From positions 124,501-188,500 of the forward strand of contig CAJNDS010002571.1 in the NCBI GenBank assembly GCA_905221605.1: DNA of 64,000 bases, read 5' to 3'. Every line of letters begins with the position of its first letter. Positions within the stretch are counted from its first letter, which is position 1. Below are positions 46,947 to 58,298 of this stretch, piece by piece. A model generated the notes under the pieces. The model had not been told where the DNA came from, searched no databases, and saw nothing but the letters and a program-made list of their open reading frames with translations. Origin of the DNA: Symbiodinium natans. Its lineage: Eukaryota; Sar; Dinophyceae; Suessiales; Symbiodiniaceae. Position numbers and translations under genes: made by a program.

Positions 46947-47042
46947 CATGTTCTTTGCGATGGAGAATCAGAGCAGTTCGAAGAACTGCAGGAATGGATG
47001 CAAGCCCTCAGGGCCCGGATTGCCAACAGCGTTAGAGCCTAG
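46947..47042 (+). CDS. Candidate terminal exon
   Basis: After TCCGAG| the frame reads EHVLCDGESEQFEELQEWMQ and ALRARIANSVRA, then TAG. The helix-rich acidic/basic composition is coding-like. The TAG stop at 47040 lies at the first base of a TTTAGGG array (47039-47088). Confidence 0.38.
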   Translation, partial: HVLCDGESEQFEELQEWMQALRARIANSVRA

Positions 47043-47088
47043 GGTTTAGGGTTTAGGGTTTAGGGTTTAGGGTTTAGGGTTTAGGGCA
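47039..47088. repeat. Interstitial telomere array (TTTAGGG)7
   Basis: Begins at the stop codon of the candidate exon ending at 47042. Confidence 0.95.
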
Positions 47089-47536
47089 CGTAGGTCAAAA
47101 TATTGCAGCTTGGCACCGGGACCTTCCCTAGAGTCGATGCCGGCCCTTTGCCGACAGCATGTTGCAGTATAATTCGTGATTTAGTTAGACGCCAGGAATT
47201 CTTTAAATCTGTTGCCCATCCTGCATTGTGGATGAGGCTTCTGCCTGGATCTTGTGCCGGAATTTCAGACTTCTCAAGTGATGCTTTGTACAGCGGAACT
47301 ATGAACCCTGCTGCGGGCCCCTGCTACCCTTAACCTCCCAAGCTTCGAAGGCCTCAGACATGTTTCATGGATTTTGCTCCTTTTTTGTTTTAGAACGTTT
47401 TGGCTTCAACAGGAAAATCTTTGCCTACTGCCTACTAGAGGAAGCCTTTCAGCTTGATTTGAACTCGAGCAGAACATTCTCGCTGCAGATTTTGAGTCGA
47501 AGTCGTGCCTATAGGCGCCGCTTGGTCCGCAGATTC

Positions 47537-47628
47537 CACTATATCCTCCTTGGGAAATATTTTTTGTTTATATAAAACCCAAGAGGATATCAAAAGTATT
47601 ATCTTTATTAAGGTTCTAAGGGGAGTAT
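47537..47628. mobile_element. Short repeated element, family C
   Basis: CTATATCCTCCTTGGGAA...TATAAAACCCAAGAGGATATC...ATTAAGGTTCTAAGGGGAGTA. The inner part is palindromic. A second copy is at 59261-59359. Confidence 0.72.
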
Positions 47629-48784
47629 GGTCCATGTGTCGTGTTACATTGCAAGAGCCTGGACAAGTTTTTTGCTGGTTCAATGTCGTTGCCCGGATGG
47701 TCGTCCCGCCGGACGCGCGCGCTCTCAGTGTCTTTGCTTTTGGTTCAGTGGCGTCAGTGGCAGTATGTCCAGAAAAAAAAGGCACTACTTATTTTACAAC
47801 AGCCGCATGCTTGTGAGGCACTCGCATGTGCTAGAAGGATATCCGCCGGATGTGCTCTATTTGACCCTTCGAAAATCCTACTCTAAGCGCTTGAGCGTCA
47901 CACTTCGTGCACTGACGTGCACTTCCCCTGCTGAACAGGCAAGCCACAGGCTCTGTGCTTTCGGCAGGTCCCACACTTGATTCTTCTTCCTCCGCTCGCT
48001 TTCCTTTCACGTTCCTCCATTCTTTGCTCTTCCCAAAGTCAGCTTCAAGGGAAGACACCGCGCCAACAGCTTTGACGATGTCAGCCAAAGTCACGTACTG
48101 GATGTAGACGAAATGACATGGGACCGAAATGGGAGGTTGTCGATGAGACAGGCATTCACGAGTAAGGCGACCCATGTAAAAGTGGCCAACTTGGTTGACT
48201 GCAATTTCAAGTTTTTAGTAGCACCGGGTCGCCTTCTAGACCAGGCTGAGGTCAAATGCAAGCCGTATACAAACCTGAAGTGCTTATGAAAGACACTTGC
48301 CAAATGGCCACACATGCTCTTAAACCCTAAACCCTAAACCCTAAATCCTAAACCCTAAACCCTGCTTGCAAAAACCCTAAACCCTATAGTAGCCTCCTAG
48401 TAGAGGCTCAGTCTTGCTGCTGAGCCACGGATGCATGCAAACACGCCAGCGGGGCTCAAGTCCGTGGTGACGCCATGGAGGCGTGATCCTCCAGAGGCGA
48501 CCTTGCTCTGGGGAGGTTTAGGTCTTCAGTTGATTTTAGGGTTTAGGGTTTAGGGTTTAGGGTTTAGGCTTTAGGGTGACTTCCGGCTAGAGTGCTGCTG
48601 AGCTTGAGCAATCAACCCCATACGCCTATAGCTGCGGAATTGAGGATTGAAAGCTGCTTCGGCACTTGAAAGCCCCCAACTTCACGGGTAAATGCGAGTT
48701 GTGTTGGATCAATGTGGTAGTGCGAAAGCTCAGTTTAAGTTGGTGTCTTCTGCAATTCGGGGATGAGCCGTAGCTAGCAGCTGT

Positions 48785-48887
48785 AAACCCTAAACCCTAA
48801 ACCCTAAACCCTAAACCCTAAACCCTAAACCCTAAACCCTAAACCCTAAACCCTAAACCCTAAACCCTAAACCCTAAACCCTAAACC
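48785..48887. repeat. Interstitial telomere array (CCCTAAA)~15
   Basis: One of the longest arrays. Inverted TTTAGGG array 90 bp downstream (48978-49032). Confidence 0.97.
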
Positions 48888-50094
48888 AGCAGCTCCTTCC
48901 GCCCTCTTGGTGGGAGCTTGCTCAGGCGCTCGTCCACGGAGCTTGATAGCGGCCCCGAAGGCTCGTGAAGCCCTTCTTGGGGTTTAGGGTTTAGGGTTTA
49001 GGGTTTAGGGTTTAGGGTTTAGGGTTTAGGGGTACACCGTAATCAGCGACGATCCGTGACTTTATGCTAGTTTAGCTCCGTGGGTGATGAACAGGCAGGC
49101 TGCCTTCATAGAAGGCGTCTTGTCAGTTTGGGCGCCACACGTGTTGCGGACTTTGATGGTGGCTTTCTGCATGTTGCGGCCAAAGGGTTGGACAGGTCCA
49201 GTACGGTACTATTTGGTGCACGGAGGGTGCGGGGAAATCGGTTTTGTTTTAACAACACGTCTGCATCAGACCATGTCGGAACCAAGCCTTTCACAAGTGG
49301 GGGTTGCCGCCACAACAGCTCTCGACCCTGCCCCCTGTGACGAAAGCAAAGTAAAGTTAAACGTTCAATGCCAGTTTACGTCTCCGTGCATGGGCAAACA
49401 CCGGAGGGGGTCAAGGGCGTAGGGTGTTGCATGGCTATCTTTTAGATACGGGTACAAACTACACGGTCTTGAAGAGCGTGTTCGGATCTCTCCACAAATA
49501 GCATGAGAGCCCACATAGGCCCACCTTCGGTTGCGAGCTTACACGAAGGCCTGTAGACACGAAGCCGAAGCCCTGTCTGGCCCAGTTTCAAGGGTTACAC
49601 TGCCCAAGTTTACCCAACAACTCATGCCGAGATATGAGCGACGTAGCCAGTGCTTGTTTCTTGAGATTCCCAGGTTTCTTTCCATGTCTGGGATCATGGG
49701 CCGCACACCCATGCGGCCACTCCAACGAAAGCACATCTCCGTCTGCGTCCTCAGCTGGGGGTTTAGGGTTTAGGGTTTAGGGTCTAGGGCTTGACGTCGA
49801 AGTTTGCTTCGAAGTTTGACGGTTCAGGGAAGGCCGAAGGCGTCGAATTACTCTGAGGTTTCAGGCTACGTAGTTTCAGGGCTTTGGGCTTGGAAAGCTT
49901 AGGGGCTTGGTGACTCCATGACTTCGGGTTTAGGGTTTAGGGTTTAGGGTTTCCTGTGTCTCAAATAAACGGCTTCTGGATGCGAGTGTGCGATAGCTCA
50001 TATTTGACTTCTCCAGTCATGGCAGGGCGGGCACCACAATGGCGACAAAAACTTTGCCTCACGCATTCAAGGCTTGCATTCCCTTAGTAGCTGA

Positions 50095-50190
50095 GGTAGT
50101 ACACTTTACACTTTTTTGGGTTACTACAATCCCCTATCGAACTGAAAGTGTACACCTTTTTGGGGCTTAAGAACTCAGCAACTAAGTTCC
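50095..50190. mobile_element. Short repeated element, family B
   Basis: GTACACTTTACACTTTTTTGGG...AAAGTGTACACCTTTTTGGGG then CTTAAGAACTCAGCAACTA; partner of 41868-41980. Confidence 0.5.
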
Positions 50191-50855
50191 CTGTATGTAG
50201 TCGTGCCGGTCACTGGGAAGCTTGTGCACGCCTGCAATTTTAGGGACTTCTTAGTGTCGACCACATGGTTGCGCTCTTTACTCCGATAGCCTGGACTAAG
50301 CGCTCACAACGTCTGGACCGAATATCATATAGGATCCAATCCTACAAAAGGAGGAAAACAAGAGCCGGTTTAGGGTTTAGGGTTTGGGGTTTAAGGTTTA
50401 GGGTTTAGGGTTTAGCCTGTTTGGACTCCAAAGTGTCTATTTCATTGCAGAAGGAGCCCCACGGCGGCTTTGGGCCACCAGCGTTCAACGCTCAACCGAA
50501 GCCCCGAAGAACACACTTTCTCCCAACGCCCATTAAAATATGAACGCAGTGAGACAGGATTTTGGAAGAGGAAATCATTTGTAACCGCTAGAAAGAACTG
50601 GGTGATGAATCCAAGGGTCTAGAACTGTGGGCAAAAGACCTAAATTTTATATTCAAAATGGAATGCGTGCGTCCTTGCGTCCTTACCATTACATTTAATA
50701 TTAAAATTAAGGGCTTTTGGGAAGGTTAACCAGCTATAATACTAAGGGCTCAATGGTCATGATTCCAAGGTGTTACACGGTTATAGCTGGAGAACCTGAT
50801 GTTGGGCGCTCACTCGTTCTCTCATTAAATTCATGCGATCGCTCGTTCTGTCGCT

Positions 50856-51003
50856 CCAGGATGGGCTATTCTCCCGTAGAACTCCTGAAAAAGGCCCTTT
50901 GTCCGAGGATGGGCTATGATTATACCGTAGAATCCCTTAATAAAGGCCCCTGTATATGGTTGATTAGGGGGGATTTCTAAGGCACTTTTTTTGCCCATCC
51001 TGG
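50856..51003. mobile_element. MITE-like palindrome, family D, nested
   Basis: Ends CCAGGATGGGCTA and GCCCATCCTGG. A second internal AGGATGGGCTAT at 50907 suggests one copy inserted into or duplicated within another. Confidence 0.72.
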
Positions 51004-51536
51004 TCCTCAAGACTTTTCGGCATTTAAAACGGGCTGTTGCTGTGCTTTCGACACGGGTTTAGGGTTTAGGGTTGAGGGTTGAGGGTTGAGGGTTTAGGGT
51101 TTAGGGTTGCTTCCGTTGCTGAGGTCCTGCTTTTTTGGCAGGCTGGGGGCTGCTTCTGCAAAGGTTGGGTTAGATGGGAACTGCGATCGTGGAAGTTGAT
51201 AGGGCAAAAAGTCGACCCCACGAAGTCATGGTGGACCCTCTCGAGCCAATTTTTTCATGGACCTCAAGAGGCATTTGCGGGTTTCAGGCTGTCAGTTTTC
51301 AGGAGGTTTGCAGTCACATGGTTTGTCTTGAGGGCTGCGATCTTCAGGACAATCGTGCATTAAAAAGGTCAGTGTGGGACATGCGGGGACATATCTGCCA
51401 GGCGTCCTTGCACTTGGTGCGAAGAGCATAAGAGCAGAATAGATCAACCGGACAGTTGGCGATCTCCTGCAGACTACAGCCGCACATTCCGCACCGAAGC
51501 ATGCGTAACAACTTCCGCCTGCGTCGCCGGTGAGAA

Positions 51537-51629
51537 CCAGGATGGGCTATTATACCTTAGAATCCCTGAGAAAGGCCCCTTTTATTGGGTTGATGATGGG
51601 GATTCTAAGGCCTTCTTTGCCCATCCTGG
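51537..51629. mobile_element. MITE-like palindrome, family D
   Basis: CCAGGATGGGC...TTAGAATCCC...GGGATTCTAAGGCC...GCCCATCCTGG: a 93 bp near-perfect inverted repeat. Confidence 0.78.
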
Positions 51630-52493
51630 AAGGTACTGGCTTTTGCTGCTGTCACCCCAAGCCGAGCACGAGCCGGCACCATCCGCGCCAACTCTATGCT
51701 CAGCTTCTTGGTGGCATCTCGAAGGTTTCAGGGTTTAGGGTTTAGGGCTTAGGGTTTAGGGTTCAAGTTCGTAGTGGGCACGAGGGACTATATAGCCCTT
51801 GCAGTTGGTTGCAGATAGCGCAACGATCACAGGCTGAGGGGAATTTCCAGCTTTTCCCGGGCAGATGTGGGTGTTTTGACTCGACTTGCGTGCCGGAACA
51901 GACAACGCACAACAACAAAGCCGGCAGTATCTGCAAGTTCTTCGTGCAAATGAAAGGCTATGACTTTCAACAGCAAAAGTGGCGTGACAATTCGGAGGTT
52001 GGACTCGCGCTTTGCAACTGCAGTGGGGACAGAAACTTGCAAAGCCAGTGAAAGAAACTTGCTACCGAGACCAGGGGCCTTAACCGGGAATCTTTGATGC
52101 AATTGCAGACACAAGCCTTGGCCACATCTGAACCCTAAACCCTCAACCCTAAACCCTATAAACAAGAGGAAGCCACTCTCATAATTATTTGGTTTCCACA
52201 GGAAAAGAAGCACGAACTAGACCCCGAAAAACAGGGGAGACGACCTGACCTTGGACTTGTGGAAATCTGCAGACTTCAAAGGCCAACCTCGTATGACACA
52301 CCGGGCAGGAATCGCCAGACAGTACCAACCCACGCCATGGTGCAGGAGTGTAGCTATACTCGGTAGGCCTTTGGGACATTTTATATTTTCTCTTATTGGG
52401 TTTAAGAGGATCATACATAGAATATTGTTTAGAGGGTTTGAAGGGCCATCCTATAGTAAGTGTAGTTCAAAAGCATGCCCTGGAAAGCTTGGC

Positions 52494-52565
52494 TGGCCAG
52501 GATGAGACGCCGACACCCCTAGGAGAAGCCGTCAACACGTCCCCAGCTTTGAAGAAGAGTCCTCA
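52494..52565 (+). CDS. Candidate exon, unknown
   Basis: The frame reads GQDETPTPLGEAVNTSPALK and KSPQLP. Low complexity; could precede the UBA-like exon at 53141. Confidence 0.2.
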
Positions 52566-53087
52566 ACTCCCAAATTGGTGTTTCCCCTTCTTGGGGGTCC
52601 TGATGTGGAGGGAATCCTACTATTTGGGGGTCTTATCTAAGGGGGGGGGGGTCCCTTCTCTTCGGCAGCCCGCAAATCGAAGAGGGACCTTCAGCTTCAA
52701 CATCATTTTAAATACACCTCTTGCATCCTGAACCTTAAAGTTCCCATAGGGCCCATGTCACGTCCCAGAGAGTCTTTTGAGTCACTGAAGGTAAATGTCC
52801 CAATCTCTGCCCCAAGGGCAAAAAGAAAACCTCCTGAGCCTCGTACACAGCATTTGTGAAGCCTCCCATTGAGGCGGCACCTCAGCGCCGGCCTTACACT
52901 GTCACAGGCATCTTTCACCGTCCCAAAGAACCTTGGGCAGGGTGTCGTGTGGAGTCTTGTTGCTTGCACCTGGCTTACATGTTGAGATCGGTTTTTGCAA
53001 GGGTCGTTTCGTTTGTGTGTTTTGCGTGTTAGGGAGGGGGAGCTCGACCTTGTGTGTGCGTGTGTGGCTCAACATCTCGGTCGCAGT

Positions 53088-53145
53088 TTAGGGTTTAGGG
53101 TTTAGGGTTTAGGGTTTAGGGTTTAGGGTTTAGGGTTTAGGGAAC
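53088..53145. repeat. Interstitial telomere array (TTTAGGG)8
   Basis: Ends at the start of the UBA-like exon. Confidence 0.96.
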
Positions 53146-53215
53146 TGCAACTCTGAGGCACTGATGTCCGTGGACTCTGCTATGAACTGGCTGATGGAGA
53201 ATGCGGATCCACGGC
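53141..53215 (+). CDS. UBA-like helix exon
   Basis: Directly after an eight-unit TTTAGGG array, whose last TTTAG| would be the acceptor, the frame reads NCNSEALMSVDSAMNWLMEN, ADPRQP. The pattern (S/N)-x-(V/E)-x-A-M-N-W-L-x-x-(N/H) matches the last helices of ubiquitin-associated domains. The first helix would be on an upstream exon not found. GC or GA donors are available at 53204/53207. Confidence 0.38.
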
Positions 53216-53313
53216 AGCCATGTCCTCGGATTCTTCTTTGCGGGTTTAGGGTTTAGGGTTTAGGGTTTGGGGTTTAGGGTTTAGGGTTTAGGGTTTAGGG
53301 TGCCTTCAACCAG

Positions 53314-53418
53314 GTGGCTAGAGGAACGGCCAGCGGCATGGCCTGTCCAAGTCCTCCATATGAACTAGGGCTGCAACATGGAATCTTCGAAGCCTTGCAG
53401 CAGAGTGCCGCAATCGAG
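53314..53418 (+). CDS. Candidate exon after the UBA-like exon
   Basis: After AACCAG| the frame reads VARGTASGMACPSPPYELGL and QHGIFEALQQSAAIE with a GT at 53419. TTTAGGG arrays flank it (53243-53303 and 53425-53448). Confidence 0.38.
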
Positions 53419-54311
53419 GTTCCGGGTTTAGGGTTTAGGGTTTAGGGAATCAAGAATCCCGACGAAGATCGGTCAATTCTCGCGTGTTCTGGCATGAGCT
53501 TGTTATTTGTCTTGCCCTGTCATCCACCGTGCACCTTCCAAGAGTTGAAAGCTCTCCAGTGCTGAACACCTCGCGCAGTCCAAACCTTGACAGACCCCGC
53601 CCGGGACAACATCCCAAAGCTTGAGCAGTTAACCCAGCAACAGGATGCTGGATGTGCGCGTTAGATCAACAGTTCATGCTGAAAGTTAGATAAAAAAACG
53701 GGTTTGGGATTCAGACCCCGTAACTTTGCCTTCTTGTCAAGGCGAAAAGTCTTCCCTTCTAAGGCCATGATGTGTGTGGAAACCTCAACAGAAACACTCG
53801 GGAGGCCTCTAATAACACTTATCTGAAACAACTTGTTGAGACCATCTCCCAGGCCACAGCAGTCCCAGGAGTATTTGAGGCAGGATTCAAGCTTTTCACG
53901 CCTGGGAAAGGGGAGGTTGCTTCGTCTCTGTTCAACGGAGGCCTGAAGTATTTGGGTTACTTCGGTCAGTAGTGAAGCATTTGGGGTGCTTAGGTCAGTC
54001 GCACAGGGCCAGCTGATGCCGTGTTTGGGGTGGGGTTGAGTGATGTCAAAACGAAGTGGATTTCTAGACTGGGGTCCGCTGATGTCTGTTGGGCATGATT
54101 GCTGCACAATGGCCGTCCTCTTGCGCAGTACACCTCATTACATCTCGGTAGCTGATTCTCCAGCCGCGGGAGTCCATAGCTTAGGGCTTAGGGCAACGGG
54201 ATGTTCTTCGGGTGTAGGGTTTAGGGTTAGCTCCTTTGAGCTCTCCCTAGCATCAGCGGGTTAAGGACACGACGTTGCTCCAGCAGTTTAGTTTTTCTCA
54301 TTGTCTTCCGA

Positions 54312-54408
54312 GCGACGGATGCAAGAGGACCCAAAGTTTCAAGAGCCCCCTGACAGCCCAAAGCTGCCCAAAAGCCCCTCTCAAGGACGAACGCGCACTA
54401 TGCGCTGA
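54312..54408 (+). CDS. Candidate terminal exon, Pro/Lys/Ser-rich
   Basis: After CCGAG| the frame reads RRMQEDPKFQEPPDSPKLPK and SPSQGRTRTMR, then TGA. Probably a disordered tail. Confidence 0.35.
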
Positions 54409-54801
54409 AGGTGTCGAGGGCTTGCGTGTGCGTTCGCCTGGGTTCCAGTTGGCCCATACAGTGTCCTCTTAGGGCATGGGCGAGGTTCCTTCCGCTCATA
54501 TGCTGTCCTGCAATTAGCGCATCTGAGCAAGCCAAGGGTCAACTAGGGACTATGGCAAAGGGTTCATGGCGTGGGGTAGAAGCCATGAGCAGCCCTACAC
54601 CTTGACGGGTTGTGAGCATCCATGTGGTTGGTGCTTCAGGCAGTTCCAATTATGCGACAGTGGCCATGGAATTACGTTTCACGCTGCGGGTGCCTTGTTA
54701 TTGTTTCCAGTGGAGGAGTCCTCGTACTGTACCGCCAGCTCACTAGCTGCTCACTAGCTGAGTCAAAGCAACCTTGCGCCCTTGAACGCTAAACCGTGCA
54801 G

Positions 54802-54905
54802 GCGCACTCTGAGATACCAGTCGCGCGAGACGTTCCAGAGGATGTCAGTCACCCCGAAACCCCACAACGCCATAGTGAATCCCTCAAACTGCATCAGCGG
54901 GGCTT
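54802..54905 (+). CDS. Candidate exon, two possible frames
   Basis: After GTGCAG|GC one frame reads TLRYQSRETFQRMSVTPKPH and NAIVNPSNCISG; another reads AHSEIPVARDVPEDVSHPET. Both are open and the correct one cannot be chosen without a homologue. Confidence 0.33.
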
Positions 54906-55410
54906 TTCGGGGTTGTATCCCTGTCGCTTGCACCAATTGTGGCTTTGTGGAAAGGTACCATTGAGGGTGTCAGGGTTTCCTGAAGTGGGGGGCCGAATCG
55001 CGAAACTTGCGCCGAACTGCTTGTTTTCTGATTGTTCAGCGCTCCGCACTGTTCGGCATGGATTCAAGTCCCCTACAGCTCCGTCGCCCCATCCTCAACT
55101 TGCAAGCAGAACCTAACTAGGAGCTTTCACATCGCTCATGTCTTTGAGGCCTTGAGGGATTCGGGATTCTCAGGGCTTCATTGAAAAGCTATCGGCATGA
55201 TGTACCTGTCAGTCTTGCTGCATGGTGTGGAGATTTGAGGGTTTCAGGACTTCGGGTTTGAATAGGAAATGGCAGCAGCTGCCGCGTCTCTGCCGCACTG
55301 GCTCAAAGGATGACAACTTGAGAAGTAGTATGGCCGTGGGCGTCATCCCGCCTGGAGGTCGATGAAGAGAGAGGACGTTGTGAGGACCGGGGTTTCAGCT
55401 TGCAGCATAA

Positions 55411-55533
55411 CCTACTACTATTTGCGATTGAGAACCCCAAATTGTTAGAAAACATTCTTCCTTATTAGATGGGCAATATAGGGATTATGTTTTTGTGTTT
55501 TTTTTTGAGTTCTTAATCAAGTGGTAGTTTAGG
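55411..55533. mobile_element. MITE-like element, family A (diverged)
   Basis: CCTACTACTATTTGCGATTGAGAACCCC and GAGTTCTTAATCAAGTGGTAGTTTAGG form imperfect inverted ends. Confidence 0.6.
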
Positions 55534-55892
55534 TCCTGTAGCCTGCTGAGATCAGGACAGGCGGTGGATATCCTAAGCAGTGGCCAGAAGATGCACAAGT
55601 CATGTCGGGGCACAGCGCGTTCAACACATGACAGGGGTTTAGGGTTTGGGGTTTAGGGTTTAGATTTAGGGTTGAGGGTTTAGGGTTTAGGGCTTAGGGG
55701 GTGCCACGAAAGGAGCAGCATGCAACGGCAGAAGAGATTTGCCAGTGAAGACCAAGTCCTATATGCCTGTGCAAAAATACCCGAATCCTCACAGCAGTGC
55801 TGCTTCCCCTTTTGAAGCTGTATGCCTGAGTGCCGGGAACTAGTCGGGTCTTGAAGTTGCAAAGTGCGGAGTGTTGTTTCTGAGCTGCGTCA

Positions 55893-56017
55893 GGATAGAG
55901 ATTGAGCACCATGACGAAAACTCGTTCCACACGACTTACAAGGTGGAAAGATACACCGAATATGCCAAGGATGTTACTCAGCTGCAGTTCACCGAAGCAG
56001 TTCAGCCGTTTAAGCCC
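55893..56017 (+). CDS. Candidate exon, unknown
   Basis: After CGTCAG|G the frame reads IEIEHHDENSFHTTYKVERY, TEYAKDVTQLQFTEAVQPFK and P, with a GT donor at 56018. Charged/aromatic composition and lack of repeats make it coding-like. Confidence 0.42.
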
Positions 56018-56254
56018 GTTGGTTTGTGCTTGGATAAGGCAGAAATCCCGAACCTCCAAACGCAGCCCAAAGGCAAATTTCCATCAGAACACTGCACAGC
56101 TGCATAGCAAGTAGCGCCTGTGTTCTACAGGGGCTGGAACTTGCTGACGAGATCAAGACTGCAATACATCTCACGCATCAAAATGACCCCGGCTCAACCC
56201 CATACCTGGTACCTGAAAGGCAGTGCTATGGAGACTCTCCCTCAAGCGGGTTAG

Positions 56255-56380
56255 TCTGAGAAATCCGCCCCCTAAAGCCGAGCCAAAATCTCAGAGTCGC
56301 CAGGTCGAGAAGATGATGAATGTCCACCTCAACAACGAAAATATCTCCCACCGGGTCGTCACGCCGCGTGTCCTGAAGCC
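56255..56380 (+). CDS. Candidate exon, unknown
   Basis: The frame reads LRNPPPKAEPKSQSRQVEKM and MNVHLNNENISHRVV, running into CCTATAAAC-type repeats (56380-56476). Confidence 0.3.
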
Positions 56381-56476
56381 TAACCCTATAAACCCTATAA
56401 ACCCCATAAACCCCATAAACCCTTTAAACCCTATAAACCCTGTAACCCCTATAAACCCTATAACCCCTAAACCCTG
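56380..56476. repeat. Variant array (CCCTATAAA type)
   Basis: CCTATAAAC, CCCATAAAC and CCTGTAACC units, the complement of the variant at 5607-5790. Confidence 0.88.
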
Positions 56477-56477
56477 T

Positions 56478-56606
56478 ATGCGCCCGAAATCGCCCCAGCA
56501 AGTAGAGAGCCGGTGGCCGGAGCAGATGAGTTCTCTTTTTTTGGAGCTGGTGTTTGGTATGAGCATCCGCAAAACGCGCCCGGGGCCTTGTGCGGAACTG
56601 TGGTAG
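56478..56606 (+). CDS. Candidate exon, two possible frames
   Basis: One frame reads RPKSPQQVESRWPEQMSSLF, another APEIAPASREPVAGADEFSF and FGAGVWYEHPQNAPG. Both are open after the repeat array. Unassigned. Confidence 0.28.
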   Translation: MRPKSPQQVESRWPEQMSSLFLELVFGMSIRKTRPGPCAELW

Positions 56607-57244
56607 ATTCTCCAAAGCTTCTGATTATCAGGCGCTTCTGAAATGATGACGACGCATGACTGCCGGTCCTCATCTCCCGCGCTGCCTGAGGAACCCTGGC
56701 CCTCCGAAAGGATTTGCGCCCTTCTGGAACTGCCGCGGCTGGTTCACAAGCACCAAAGGTGAGAAGGCCCCCGCGGTTTTCACGGCTTTGTCTCGCAAGG
56801 ATTTAGGGTCTCTGAACCCTGCTCCCAAACACTGGTAAATCTCCCTTAGTCCGAAGCCCAAGTCCCAAATCGGACAACAAATCTCTTCCGAGGCTGCAAG
56901 TGACAAAGACACATCATGTGCACCCTCCCTGCATGCCGCCGAAGGTGCGCTATCCACGCCTGGGCTCTTTTGAAGCGCCGTGGTTGAAAAGAAGCGCGTG
57001 GCTCACAGCGATCGTAGAGGGCTTGTTTTCTATGGCAGCTGTAGGACTCTTTGGTGTAATGGTCTCTAGGGCTTCAGGGTTTCAAGGTGCAGTCTTTACA
57101 TGCATCGAAGTCGCTGTTATCAGTTTGACCCCCAAGGCTCTCTAGGGTCGGCGTTAGCGCATCGAAGATTATACGCGTGGCCTTCATTGCGCGGGTTCCG
57201 GGTTGCTTTTCGGGGTCTCGGGTGCTCTTGTCACGAATTCTCAG

Positions 57245-57316
57245 TCAAAGTCGGCAATCCAGACCCGAAAGCCAAACATCACCAGTGACTTGGACTACCT
57301 GTCCGAGAACAGTGAG
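57245..57316 (+). CDS. Candidate exon, unknown
   Basis: After TTCTCAG| the frame reads SKSAIQTRKPNITSDLDYLS and ENSE, with a GT donor at 57317. Confidence 0.4.
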
Positions 57317-57359
57317 GTCTCAGGCGTGCCCATGTTGGGTTTCAGAGCCTTGCGAGAGC

Positions 57360-57460
57360 TTTGAGCCTCAACAGGAGCAGCCGAAACAGCCGAAGCCCCT
57401 CCAGGTGACCGTCCTCACCTCCTCGGACTTTGCGCCGCCGAGTTCTGGGCCGATGGGCGG
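57360..57460 (+). CDS. Candidate exon, unknown
   Basis: After GCGAGAG| the frame reads FEPQQEQPKQPKPLQVTVLT and SSDFAPPSSGPMGG, with a GT near 57463. Gln/Pro-rich, likely disordered. Confidence 0.33.
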
Positions 57461-57673
57461 AGTAAACTTTAGGAACAGCTGTGAGGGTTTACGGTTAGGG
57501 TTTAGGGTTTAGGGTGTAGGGTTCAGGGTTGAGATTCCTGGGCTTTCTGTTGGGGTCTTGGGCTCTCGGGGACTTCTTTGGCAGTTTTAGGAACCTCAAT
57601 CTTCTAAAGTGTCGGAATTAAGAAAGTCTCAACGAGCTCTCATTGGAACCCTGAAGTCCCTGAAGCCCGAGGG

Positions 57674-57733
57674 TTGGGGTTTAGGGTTTAGGGTTTAGGG
57701 TTTAGGGTTTAGGGTTTAGGGTTTAGGGTTTAT
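57674..57733. repeat. Interstitial telomere array (TTTAGGG)8
   Basis: Tandem TTTAGGG units just upstream of the candidate exon at 57764. Confidence 0.95.
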
Positions 57734-57763
57734 AGACGTCGCAGTCGCTGAAGGCTGCCACCA

Positions 57764-57851
57764 CGGCTCCAGGTGTGGTCCAAGCTCAGCGATTTGGCCG
57801 GAAACCAGGTTTTGCCCACTTCCCCTGGCCAAGGGCAGAGATTGAGATGTA
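57764..57851 (+). CDS. Candidate exon, unknown
   Basis: The frame reads PGVVQAQRFGRKPGFAHFPW and PRAEIEM between a TTTAGGG array (57674-57733) and CCCTAAA repeats (57857-57902). Confidence 0.27.
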
Positions 57852-58298
57852 GACCCCTAAACCCTAAACCCTAAACTTTGCCCTAAACCCTAAACCCTAA
57901 ACCGGGTGGAAGTTGCCGGTATAAGGGGAATGAGGAAGGAGTTCCTGTTCGTTTTGCCCCCCAGCCAAGTTCCAACAGGTGGTCTTGCAATAGTTTTGAT
58001 AGCATCAAGTATCCTTTAAAAGAAAGCAGAACAGTATGTATTTACCAGGGTTCCATGTTCAGTATAAAGACTCGGCCGTAGACCCTCAGCTGTGTACAAC
58101 CGAAGACAGCCGAAGCATCACTTCAACTACTCAGACATCCCCAACCTCCCTTGGCCTGCAAAGCTGTAGCTCAAGTGTGCGACCATCAAATCTACACCCC
58201 CGCCCGCAGCTCCAGGTCAACATCTCACGTTGTAGGGCATTTATCGTTCTCAATTGAGTGCTGTAAAAGAAAACATCCTCGGAAAGCAGGACATGCTT

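Larger units (their letters stand above)
47090..53080. other. Repeat-rich region without recognised genes
   Basis: Telomere-type arrays at 48310-48390, 48536-48575, 48785-48887, 48978-49032, 49757-49790, 49927-49953, 50367-50416, 51056-51110 and 51728-51767, plus MITE-like elements. No domain is recognised. Confidence 0.55.
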
